NCBI GenBank assembly: GCA_964404765.1
Contig: CAYOLL010000012.1
Span: forward strand, 1 to 6,014
DNA length: 6,014 nt
Origin: CAYOLL01 sp964404765 [NCBI: uncultured Gemmatimonadota bacterium]
GTDB taxonomy: Bacteria > 4572-55
Direction: 5' to 3'
The translations under genes and the position numbers were made by a program. This document shows positions 1 through 6,006 of this stretch, piece by piece (the first letter of the stretch is position 1; every line of letters begins with the position of its first letter). The notes under the pieces are model-generated. The model had not been told where the DNA came from. It made no database searches and saw only the letters and a program-made list of their open reading frames with translations.

Positions 1-33
1 GTGCCGGAATGACACTTTGTACAATTGCAACTT

Positions 34-225
34 CTAACCCTTAACGAGAATAGATCGGCTGGCGCGTTTAGCACGTATAGCAATCATGCCCGGCTGTGAC
101 CAGGCCCCCAACGCTTGCGCCAGAGCCAGGGCAATGCGTTGCTCCATCGGCATATTTTCCTTTTGGGACATATCGGTCAATTGTTGATAAAGCGGATCGG
201 GAATAAGAGCTTGTACAGAGGTCAT
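34..225 (-). CDS. Small antitoxin-like protein (partner of PIN-family toxin), probably C-terminally truncated
   Basis: This 63-residue protein begins with a pattern I recognise from small antitoxins found next to PIN-family toxins: a short beta-like segment (VQALIPDPLYQQL) followed by a helix ending ALALAQALGAW. Such proteins bind and neutralise the toxin and usually repress their own operon. The ATG overlaps the stop codon of the preceding toxin remnant by 4 nt (ATGA). A GGAG ribosome-binding site lies at 233-236, 7 nt upstream, which supports this start. Family members I recall are usually about 15-25 residues longer, with an acidic tail after the AKRA segment. Here the frame ends abruptly after RASRSILVKG, so the toxin-binding tail may be lost. 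The gene could still be expressed, but with its toxin broken it is probably a relic. Family assignment is from pattern memory, not from a search. Confidence 0.6.
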   Translation of the reverse strand: MTSVQALIPDPLYQQLTDMSQKENMPMEQRIALALAQALGAWSQPGMIAIRAKRASRSILVKG

Positions 226-365
226 GGCAGGTCTCCAATCTTTTTTAGGAGTTCTTGTGGCCTAATCACACGAATGCCGAAGCGTTTGGCTTCGCGAAAA
301 TTCTTGATGTTATAGGTCACAATGTATTCTACCCCGGCGGCGACAGCTACTTCCAATATAAAAGC

Positions 366-383
366 ATAAGCACATAAGCACAT
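366..383. repeat. 8-bp tandem duplication (ATAAGCAC, 2.25 copies)
   Basis: ATAAGCAC occurs at 366-373 and again at 374-381, followed by AT. Eight bases is not a multiple of three, so the duplication would shift the reading frame of the PIN toxin on the minus strand. It sits at the upstream edge of the recognisable toxin sequence. Undoing it does not restore a convincing toxin N-terminus: the alternative frame soon meets a TGA. It is therefore a scar near the break and not the only lesion. Confidence 0.7.
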
Positions 384-442
384 CCGACTATTGTGACTTT
401 TCAGAGATTCAAAAGTGTGCCCCGAACAGCAGGCAAAATAAA

Positions 443-467
443 TTTTGCCGCGCCCTGCGCGGGGAAA
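443..467 (-). terminator. Candidate terminator hairpin downstream of the kinase gene
   Basis: CCGCG (448-452) pairs with CGCGG (458-462) around a 5-nt loop. The stem is extended weakly by T/A pairing (443-445 with 465-467) past a G-G mismatch. Read on the minus strand, the hairpin is preceded by a T-run and followed by CAAAATTTATTTT, an interrupted U tract. It lies about 65 nt past the kinase stop codon, where a rho-independent terminator for the kinase operon would be expected. The stem is short and the U tract broken, so efficiency is uncertain. If the upstream promoter-like site is real, this hairpin would also attenuate the toxin-antitoxin remnant. Confidence 0.4.
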
Positions 468-487
468 AAGCAAAAGATCAAAAAGAA

Positions 488-515
488 AAAATAAACAAAT
501 AATTCAAAGTGTCAA
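488..515 (-). promoter_or_regulatory. Sigma-70-like promoter candidate ahead of the toxin-antitoxin remnant
   Basis: On the minus strand a perfect TTGACA (510-515) is followed after 16 nt by TATTTT (488-493), which matches the -10 consensus at four of six positions. The surroundings are very AT-rich. It lies between the kinase stop and the PIN toxin remnant and may be the original promoter of that operon. AT-rich spacers often produce such matches by chance, so this is tentative. Confidence 0.25.
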
Positions 516-530
516 ATATACAACATGTCC

Positions 531-2435
531 TCAGCGAACTGCGCGAACGCAGTGGTAGTAGACAATGTCATCGTTGTTGCAAAGGCCAAAGAGGAAATAG
601 ACCACCCACGCCCGCGAGGCGTCTGACGACATACCGTCACTTTCTGACCAAATATCGGCAGTCCAGCAATAGCTCTGCGTTTTAGCAAACAAAGGGTCAA
701 TATACAAATTTCCGTTCAACTCCTTCGCTTCCATCAAACTCATCGCTTCTTCCAGCGTCGGTAAACGCCAATCATTGTAACCGCCAAAATTCTGCGCTTT
801 CAGATCGGCAATATGTTTTTTGACCTGATCATAAGTCATGGTTTCTTTTGAACCGCCTTGCTGCCAGTACAAATCGGTGGCCCGGTCATAAATGATCTGC
901 CCATCGGCCTGCTGCTCATATTCATGGGTCAGGCCCTTGCCGGATGAATTTTTAAGTTTATCAAAAAAATCTTTGGTCTTCAACATCGCGTTGACGGCAT
1001 CTTCGGTCAATTTATCAATCGGCGTGTCGCGCAAGACCTTGCGCCGGGCGCTGCTCGCCGCGTCCGGTTTGGTCTCTGATACCGCAGCCGCTACGGGTTG
1101 GCGGGCTTTTTCCAATTCCGCCCGCAAGTCGGTCAGTTGGGCCTCGTATTGGGCCATCAGCGCTTCTTTCTCCTTGCGCCAACGCTGCTCTTTATCGCCG
1201 GCATTGCGCGCTTTTTCCGTCAATTGTTTCACCTTGGCCTCAAGCTGTTTATGCAGAGCCTTCTTCTCCTTGAGCCAGAGGTCTTCCTTTTCGGCCAGCA
1301 GCGCTTGCAGGCGTTGTTCCAGCGCTTGCGCCATCGTCGCGGGCAGCAAGGCGTCAATCACTTGCAAAATCTCGGCGGCGGTCTGGCAGCGCTCGGCCTG
1401 CGATTTGGCGGCGCAGCGGCGGATCAGCTCGACCAATTCGGTCGGCACAGTGTCCGGCAGTTTGGGCAGCGGCGTATAGCAATGGGCTTTGAGTGCCGAA
1501 GCCCGTCCGGTCGGGAACGGCGGCGCGCCGGTCAACAACCAAAAAGCGATGATGCCAAAGCTGTAAATGTCCGTGCAGAAACCGATCTGGCCAAACTCGT
1601 CAGCGTCAAACTGTTCCGGCGCAGCGCAGGTCAGCGAACCGACAAACTCCATTGTTTTGGTCAAATGATGGTCATCTTCCAATTGCCGGGCAATGCCAAA
1701 GTCAATCAAAGTCAGGCGGCCATCGTCGGCTAAGATCAGATTCTCCGGCTTGAGATCGCGGTGCACCGTGCTTTTGGCGTGGATATGCTGCATGGCTAAG
1801 GCCAATTGGCGCAGCACGGGCAATGCCTCGGCCGGTTTCAACAGGCCCGCTTTGTCCAACGTCCGGCCGGGCAAATATTCCAGTTCGATAAAAAAATGGC
1901 TGTCGGCGCTCAGGCCCAGGTTCAATACGCGCACAATCTGGGCGCAGCCGCTGCCCACCAATCCGGTCACGCGGCCTTCGGCCCAAAAGCGGGCAATCTG
2001 GCGCGGGTCGTCGTGGTGTTTCTTCTTCAGCACCTTCAAAGCCGATTCACAAAAAACGCGGCGGTTGCGCACGCGATAAACATCGGCCATGCCGCCTTCG
2101 CCGATAAAAGCCAGCTTTTCGTAGCGCTCCCACAGCTTTTCCGGCAACGGGATAAAATCCTCCCGCCGCGTTTTGATCTGATCGGCCAGACCAAAAGCCT
2201 CCACATCGCGCTGGACATGGGCGGCCAGCAAGTCCTTTTCCAGCCCGGCGATTTGCTGTTCCAGCTCGGCGCGGTCGGCTTCCAGTCCTTTCAATTCGGT
2301 CTCGTGCTTGAGTTTTGTGGACGGATCGGTTTCGACGGCAAAGGCGTGGCGCACCCGCTTGATGCGCTCGCTGAGCAGATCGTGGGCCTTTTTCAGGTCG
2401 TCCAATTTATTTTGAATGCGGGTTGGGTCGGTCAT
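531..2435 (-). CDS. Ser/Thr protein kinase with N-terminal coiled coil and C-terminal DUF1566/Lcl (C-type-lectin-like) domain
   Basis: This 634-residue protein has four parts. Residues ~5-75 form a charged coiled coil (KLDDL..LLSERI, then ETDP..KLKHETELKGLEADR), similar to modules found at the N-termini of varied conflict and signalling proteins. Residues ~104-363 are a Hanks-type kinase with every catalytic element: glycine loop GEGGMADVY (112-120), Lys134, Glu153, HRDLKPEN (225-232; Asp227), DFG (245-247), APE (272-274) and Asp289. It is an RD kinase. Residues ~367-445 are a second coiled coil. Residues ~500-634 are a DUF1566/Lcl-type domain with WRLPTLEEA (556-564), CWTADIW and a terminal VRAVR. 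No membrane segment is seen, so it is probably cytoplasmic. The ATG follows the upstream small gene by 2 nt, indicating translational coupling. The C-terminus carries a variable-region-like codon pattern. I infer a ligand-sensing kinase; its substrates are unknown. Confidence 0.93.
   Translation of the reverse strand: MTDPTRIQNKLDDLKKAHDLLSERIKRVRHAFAVETDPSTKLKHETELKGLEADRAELEQQIAGLEKDLLAAHVQRDVEAFGLADQIKTRREDFIPLPEKLWERYEKLAFIGEGGMADVYRVRNRRVFCESALKVLKKKHHDDPRQIARFWAEGRVTGLVGSGCAQIVRVLNLGLSADSHFFIELEYLPGRTLDKAGLLKPAEALPVLRQLALAMQHIHAKSTVHRDLKPENLILADDGRLTLIDFGIARQLEDDHHLTKTMEFVGSLTCAAPEQFDADEFGQIGFCTDIYSFGIIAFWLLTGAPPFPTGRASALKAHCYTPLPKLPDTVPTELVELIRRCAAKSQAERCQTAAEILQVIDALLPATMAQALEQRLQALLAEKEDLWLKEKKALHKQLEAKVKQLTEKARNAGDKEQRWRKEKEALMAQYEAQLTDLRAELEKARQPVAAAVSETKPDAASSARRKVLRDTPIDKLTEDAVNAMLKTKDFFDKLKNSSGKGLTHEYEQQADGQIIYDRATDLYWQQGGSKETMTYDQVKKHIADLKAQNFGGYNDWRLPTLEEAMSLMEAKELNGNLYIDPLFAKTQSYCWTADIWSESDGMSSDASRAWVVYFLFGLCNNDDIVYYHCVRAVR
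549..599 (-). other. Candidate DGR variable region at the tip of the kinase DUF1566 domain
   Basis: Kinase residues 613-629 (YFLFGLCNNDDIVYYHC) use 17 codons that all end in C or T. Twelve of these amino acids must do so, but the five that need not (Leu, Gly, Leu, Ile, Val) also do. All the residues can be reached from AAY asparagine codons, or nearly so, by changing adenines only. Lys, Glu, Gln, Met and Trp are absent. The stretch lies between the conserved AWVV and a GC-rich terminal VRAVR, the place where C-type-lectin-like DGR targets carry their variable region, and two AAC codons remain. No template repeat or reverse transcriptase is seen here. The alternative is an ordinary divergent DUF1566 tail. 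Confidence 0.45.
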
Positions 2436-2437
2436 GT

Positions 2438-2743
2438 TCAGGCTTCACTTTGATTTGTAGGCAATAATGTCGGAAGCAAGCGCCGACATTCGGGATGATC
2501 CTCCAGATAACGGGCGAGGTTTTTGGCTAACGCCTCGCCATAATGCAAGGCCGCAAAGCGCAGCCAAACTTCGATGGAATTCAGTTCCGGATTCGCCCGC
2601 TGAATCGCTCGATGCGATAAGGTCATGACCGTCTGCGACAGCGAGCATACTCGCGCCAGACGCTGGGCCGGACTGGCCCGTCGAATCAGTTCGATCTGGA
2701 AGCGCTCGGCTTCCGGTCGGGTGTCACGAGATTGGGTTGTCAT
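2438..2743 (-). CDS. Conserved small hypothetical protein, cotranscribed with the kinase
   Basis: This 101-residue, mostly helical, soluble protein has no signal peptide and no membrane segment. It resembles a family of ~100-residue proteins I recall from cyanobacteria and other genomes, with the pattern PEAERFQIELIRRAS..QRLARVCSLSQT, then SHRAIQRANPE, then a LRFAALHYGE-like segment. These are often found beside nucleotidyltransferase, toxin-antitoxin-like or other accessory genes, but I know of no established function. The ATG start at 2743 has a purine-rich but not strong Shine-Dalgarno region (GAAAGAAAAT). The stop TGA is 2 nt before the kinase ATG, so the two are almost certainly one transcription unit and may act together, for example as adaptor or regulator of the kinase. 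That link is inference from spacing only. Confidence 0.75.
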   Translation of the reverse strand: MTTQSRDTRPEAERFQIELIRRASPAQRLARVCSLSQTVMTLSHRAIQRANPELNSIEVWLRFAALHYGEALAKNLARYLEDHPECRRLLPTLLPTNQSEA

Positions 2744-2788
2744 CTTATTTTCTTTCGCTCTGTGGAGGTTCCGCTAACTTGCACTGCC

Positions 2789-2811
2789 GCGACGAATTAG
2801 GCAATTCGCGC
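2789..2811 (-). other. Stem-loop at the S9 peptidase stop codon
   Basis: CGAATT (2793-2798) pairs with AATTCG (2803-2808) around the loop AGGC. The stem is continued by GCG/CGC across one bulged A, giving nine pairs. Its first base is the last base of the peptidase TAG stop. No U tract follows on the minus strand, so it is not a classical terminator. It may be a 3'-end stabilising or processing hairpin that separates the peptidase from the small-protein/kinase pair. Confidence 0.45.
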
Positions 2812-4622
2812 TACTTTAAATGCGCGTCCAAAAACTTCAGAATGGCTTCATAGCCCATGATTTGGTTGTCCTTCTTGACAAAGCCGTGGCCCTCGTCGGC
2901 AAAGACGATGTACTCTACCGGCACATTATTTTGGCGCACTGCGGCTACAATTTCGTCCGACTCGGCTTGCAGTACGCGCGGATCGTTAGCGCCTTGCAGG
3001 ACAATCAGCGGCCGAACAATCTTGTCGGCATGGAAGAGCGGCGAGATGCTTTTGAGATAGTCCGTGTCGTTAAAATCGCCCATTTCCATTTCCAGCGAGG
3101 CCCGGTAAGATTCCCACCAGACCGGAATGTTTTGCAGGGTGCGCACCCAGTTGGAAACGCCAAAAATATCCACGCCGACTTTAAAGGCCGTCGGGCGAAA
3201 AGCCAGCGCCGCCAGCGTCATGTAGCCGCCATAACTGCCGCCGATAATGCCGATCCGGTCCGCGTCCACATAACCGGTCGCGGTCAGCATCTGCCGGCTT
3301 GTGACACAATCATCCAGATCGCCTTCGCCATGCTTGCGGTCGTCCAGATGATAAAACGTCTTGCCATAGCCGGAACTGCCGCGGTTGTTGATAGAAAAAA
3401 CCACATACCCGCGATTGACCAGATATTGGGTCAATCCATTATACTCCAGACGCGCCTGACCGCCGGGTCCGCCGTGCACCTTGACTAAGGCCGGCGCTTT
3501 GGCGGCGGTGTCGGCCTGATGCGGTTTGTATAAAATGCCCGGAATTTCCAGCCCGTCAAAAGATTTGAAACGCACCACCTGACCTTCGACCAGGTCGTCC
3601 GGGTCAATATCCGGATTGAGAGCGCGGGTCAGCTTACGCGGCGCTTGACCGGAAAAGTCCCAGACAAATAAATCCTGCGGCGAACAACTGCTGCCGGCGT
3701 AAAAAGCCATCAGCGACTCGTCCGCCGAAAATACAACGCTGGAAATATCGGCGCCATCGGGAATGGGCGGCAGCTCAACGCGCTTCATGCCGGCGGTTTC
3801 GTAAAGGCGCAGTTCCGTACGGGCGTCGTTGTTGACGCCGATGGCCAGATATTTGCCCTTTTTGGACAGATAAACCGACCACACGTCCCAATCCGTTTGC
3901 ATGGCCGGCGTCATCTGTCCGCCGCTCAACGAACAGCGCGTCAGATACTGGAATTCGCTGTCCTGATCCGTAGACAAGTACAAATCGCGGCTGTCGCGGC
4001 TGAACATATATGCGCGACAACTGATCTCGCCCGGCGTGGCCGTCAGCAGACGTGTGCTGCCGGTTTCCCGATCCAGTAAATAGACATCGCTATCGGCGTT
4101 GGTTAGCGTCTTAGCCAGGGCGATATAGCGCCGATCCGGTGAAATCGCAACGAAATCGAGCCCGTTGTCATTTTGATAAATCAGGGTGCGCTCATAGCTG
4201 TCGGTTTTGTACTCATAAACATCGAAATAGCGCGGCTCACGCGCATTAGTGCCGATGTAAAAAGACAGGCCGTCCGGCGCCCAATTCAGAAATTCCGCTT
4301 TCACCCGTTTGCCCGGCGTCAGGTCGCGGATCGAACCGTCCAATTCCCGGACGTAGACGTGAATTTGCTCGTTGCCGCCATCATCGCCGGAATACAAAAA
4401 GCGCTCGTCATGCGGAAAGTATCCGTTCGTAAAAATCGAGTTGACGGTGGCGTGGGTCAACGGAATGGGTTCGCCGCCTTTGAGCGAGATCGCGCAGGCG
4501 TTGAAAATGCCGGTTTGATTCGAACTGACCAGAATTTTGGAATTGTCCGGCGAGAACGATGCCCCGATGTAAGCGGTATTGTTCATAAAATCTTGAATCG
4601 AATAGGACTTTACTTTTTTCAT
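2811..4622 (-). CDS. S9-family serine peptidase (prolyl oligopeptidase / acylaminoacyl-peptidase-like)
   Basis: This 603-residue enzyme is predicted to cleave short peptides in the cytoplasm. It has no signal peptide: the N-terminus is MKKVKSYSIQDF. Residues ~15-335 consist of repeated beta-propeller blades of TolB/WD-like type (for example ASFSPDNSKILV, VAISPDRRYIAL, VVFSADESLMAF). In this family the propeller screens out large substrates. Residues ~350-603 are the alpha/beta-hydrolase domain with the HGGPGG oxyanion segment (383-388), the nucleophile motif GGSYGGY (Ser463), Asp547 in GANDPRV and His579 in DEGHGF, so the triad is complete. Length and order fit the S9C-like branch. Two AAGGAA motifs (4626-4631 and 4633-4638) precede the ATG, supporting the start. 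It lies 54 bp after the envC-like gene and may be read through from it. The exact substrate cannot be told from sequence. Confidence 0.95.
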   Translation of the reverse strand: MKKVKSYSIQDFMNNTAYIGASFSPDNSKILVSSNQTGIFNACAISLKGGEPIPLTHATVNSIFTNGYFPHDERFLYSGDDGGNEQIHVYVRELDGSIRDLTPGKRVKAEFLNWAPDGLSFYIGTNAREPRYFDVYEYKTDSYERTLIYQNDNGLDFVAISPDRRYIALAKTLTNADSDVYLLDRETGSTRLLTATPGEISCRAYMFSRDSRDLYLSTDQDSEFQYLTRCSLSGGQMTPAMQTDWDVWSVYLSKKGKYLAIGVNNDARTELRLYETAGMKRVELPPIPDGADISSVVFSADESLMAFYAGSSCSPQDLFVWDFSGQAPRKLTRALNPDIDPDDLVEGQVVRFKSFDGLEIPGILYKPHQADTAAKAPALVKVHGGPGGQARLEYNGLTQYLVNRGYVVFSINNRGSSGYGKTFYHLDDRKHGEGDLDDCVTSRQMLTATGYVDADRIGIIGGSYGGYMTLAALAFRPTAFKVGVDIFGVSNWVRTLQNIPVWWESYRASLEMEMGDFNDTDYLKSISPLFHADKIVRPLIVLQGANDPRVLQAESDEIVAAVRQNNVPVEYIVFADEGHGFVKKDNQIMGYEAILKFLDAHLK

Positions 4623-4676
4623 AGCTTCCTTTTTCCTTGTGTGAGCTTACAACCATTTCACCTGCAGTCTAATAGT

Positions 4677-5879
4677 TTATTTTAACCAGGACGACGGGTT
4701 GATGGTCTGATCCTGATAGCGTATTTCAAAATGCAAATGCGGCTCCTTTGTCGAGCCGGTATTGCCCACCGTGCCGATCGCCGAGCCTTGTTCCACCGAA
4801 CCGCCGGCGCTGACGCCAATATCGTCCAAATGGGCATAGAGCGAAAAAAATCCGCCGTCATGGTCGACAATCACCAGATTGCCGTAGCCGGAAAACCAGT
4901 CGGCAAAAATAACCTTGCCCTTATAGATCGCGCTGACGGTTTGACCTTGAGCGGCGCCTATGTCGATCCCTTTATTAAAAGTCACCGTGTTGTATTTGGG
5001 GTGAACTCGCTTGCCGTAACCTTCGATCACCTTGCCGCGTACCGGCCAGGGGAGTTTGCCGCGATTTTTGTACAGGTAATGATTGCTTTCGGCGATGTTA
5101 TCCGATGGTTCTTTGGCCCCCGGACTGCCTTTGCCGCCGCCGCCCTCGCGCTTGCGGGCTTCCTTTTGCTTGCGCAGCAGATTGGCAAAAAAGCTTTCGA
5201 TACGCTGCGCCGCTTTCTTTTTTTCGGCGATCATTTTTTCGTGCTCAAGCCGATCATTTTGCACGGAACTGAGCAGTTGCTTGCGTTCAACTTTGCGCTG
5301 CTCGATGCGGTCTTCGCTATGCTTTTTTTCGACCAGAATCTGCCGGGTATCGGCGTGTTTCTGTTCCAACTCGGCATGCTTGGCCACTAACGCCGCTTGC
5401 GCCGCTTTAATATCGTCATATAAAACACGATCTTGCTCGGCAATCAATTTAAGAAATTCAAAGCGCTCTATCATTTGATTGAAAGAGTCGGCGCTGAACA
5501 GCACTTCCAGATCCGAATATTTGCCATAGACAAAAATAGCGCGCAATCTTTTGCTCATGGCATTCTGCCGCCGCTCCAACCGGACGGTGATTGAGTCGAT
5601 TTCCGCCGCTAATTTGTTTATTTTCTTATCGGTGACATGCAGAATCCAGCTATAATCTTTTACCATTTTTTCGGCGATTTTGAGGTCCTGATCAATGTCC
5701 TCCAATTGGCCAACAATATTCTTTTCCTGCTTGAGCAGTTGTGACCGCCTGGCCTTCATCTGCTCTACTTCTTTTTTCAGCTTGTCTAAGTCGCGCTTTT
5801 TCTGTTCGACCTCGGCGTCGGTCTGAGCCGAAGCGATAACCGGGCATAACAATAGCGCCAGGATTATTAATCTAAGCAT
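4677..5879 (-). CDS. envC-like: EnvC-like murein hydrolase activator / M23 (LytM) family protein
   Basis: This 400-residue exported protein starts with a signal peptide (MLRLIILALLLCPVIASA, likely cleaved before Gln19). Long coiled coils (~22-115 and ~140-245) follow, then a Gly-rich linker (246-252) and a LytM domain (~277-400). EnvC proteins use the coiled coil to dock on FtsX and the LytM domain to activate or act as peptidoglycan hydrolases during cell separation. Of the M23 residues, Asp306 (in NKGID), His350 (YAH) and His381/His383 (HLHF) are present. The first zinc-ligand His is Asn302, a change I recall in many EnvC-type proteins, which suggests an activator or an altered metal site. 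The frame is open upstream to a TTG near 6002, but I choose ATG 5879 because it gives a proper signal peptide. No strong Shine-Dalgarno is visible. FtsE/FtsX would lie outside the window. Confidence 0.9.
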   Translation of the reverse strand: MLRLIILALLLCPVIASAQTDAEVEQKKRDLDKLKKEVEQMKARRSQLLKQEKNIVGQLEDIDQDLKIAEKMVKDYSWILHVTDKKINKLAAEIDSITVRLERRQNAMSKRLRAIFVYGKYSDLEVLFSADSFNQMIERFEFLKLIAEQDRVLYDDIKAAQAALVAKHAELEQKHADTRQILVEKKHSEDRIEQRKVERKQLLSSVQNDRLEHEKMIAEKKKAAQRIESFFANLLRKQKEARKREGGGGKGSPGAKEPSDNIAESNHYLYKNRGKLPWPVRGKVIEGYGKRVHPKYNTVTFNKGIDIGAAQGQTVSAIYKGKVIFADWFSGYGNLVIVDHDGGFFSLYAHLDDIGVSAGGSVEQGSAIGTVGNTGSTKEPHLHFEIRYQDQTINPSSWLK

Positions 5880-5925
5880 ATATTTGGATTGTGTTGATAT
5901 GACGCCAAGCATAGTGGATGCAAGA

Positions 5926-6006
5926 AACCTTGCGAAGGTTAAACTTGTTGCGGAGTCAATATTTTTAAGGCTCGCTGAACTTCCCAGCGTGAACCTTCGC
6001 AAGGTT
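5926..6006. repeat. REP-like element: two inverted 15-bp palindromes flanking a hairpin
   Basis: AACCTTGCGAAGGTT (5926-5940) and AACCTTCGCAAGGTT (5992-6006) are exact reverse complements of each other. Each is itself a hairpin: 6-bp stem AACCTT/AAGGTT with a 3-nt loop. Between them CGCTG (5973-5977) pairs with CAGCG (5985-5989) around 7 nt. The whole is an ~81-bp unit with terminal inverted repeats in the leader of the envC-like gene. It resembles paired REP/BIME-type extragenic palindromes. The region 5880-6014 shows no other gene that I can support. Confidence 0.7.

Larger units (their letters stand above)
222..473 (-). pseudogene. PIN-domain toxin remnant (C-terminal third only)
   Basis: The last ~50 residues (about positions 222-370) match the end of PIN-family toxin components: ILEVAVAAG, then VEYIVTYNIKNF, then FGIRVIRPQELL. 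In intact toxins this part carries the last acidic/Asn positions of the metal-dependent RNase site and the final strand and helix. The N-terminal ~80-90 residues, including the first catalytic Asp in a DTN-type motif, are absent. What precedes the homologous part (about 371-473) is low-quality open frame with no PIN resemblance. The only starts are a TTG at 473 or an ATG at 383, and neither has a ribosome-binding site. An 8-bp tandem duplication (366-383) lies exactly where homology begins. The toxin-then-antitoxin order with a 4-nt overlap is preserved, so this was once a working operon. I expect no RNase activity. Confidence 0.65.

Noticed and set aside
892-2453. Several long plus-strand open frames opposite the kinase gene
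   Set aside because: They are antisense shadows of a well-supported kinase. They show no recognisable domains and have compositions typical of reverse-frame translation.
2744-2810. Sigma-70 promoter for the small-protein/kinase pair
   Set aside because: A TTGCCT-like -35 exists, but no acceptable -10 is found at proper spacing. Transcription may come from upstream or from an unrecognised promoter.
4623-4676. Regulatory palindrome around GTGAGCTTAC between the envC-like and S9 genes
   Set aside because: It is imperfect and short and easily arises by chance. Nothing else there suggests an operator or terminator.
5880-6002. N-terminal extension of the envC-like protein from a TTG near 6002
   Set aside because: The extra 41 residues are translated palindromic repeat and leader, would bury the signal peptide, and start from a TTG without a ribosome-binding site.
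5926-6006. Integron attC site
   Set aside because: A GTTAAAC core-like heptamer occurs at 5938-5944, but no properly placed complementary RYYYAAC partner is present, and no cassette-like arrangement follows.
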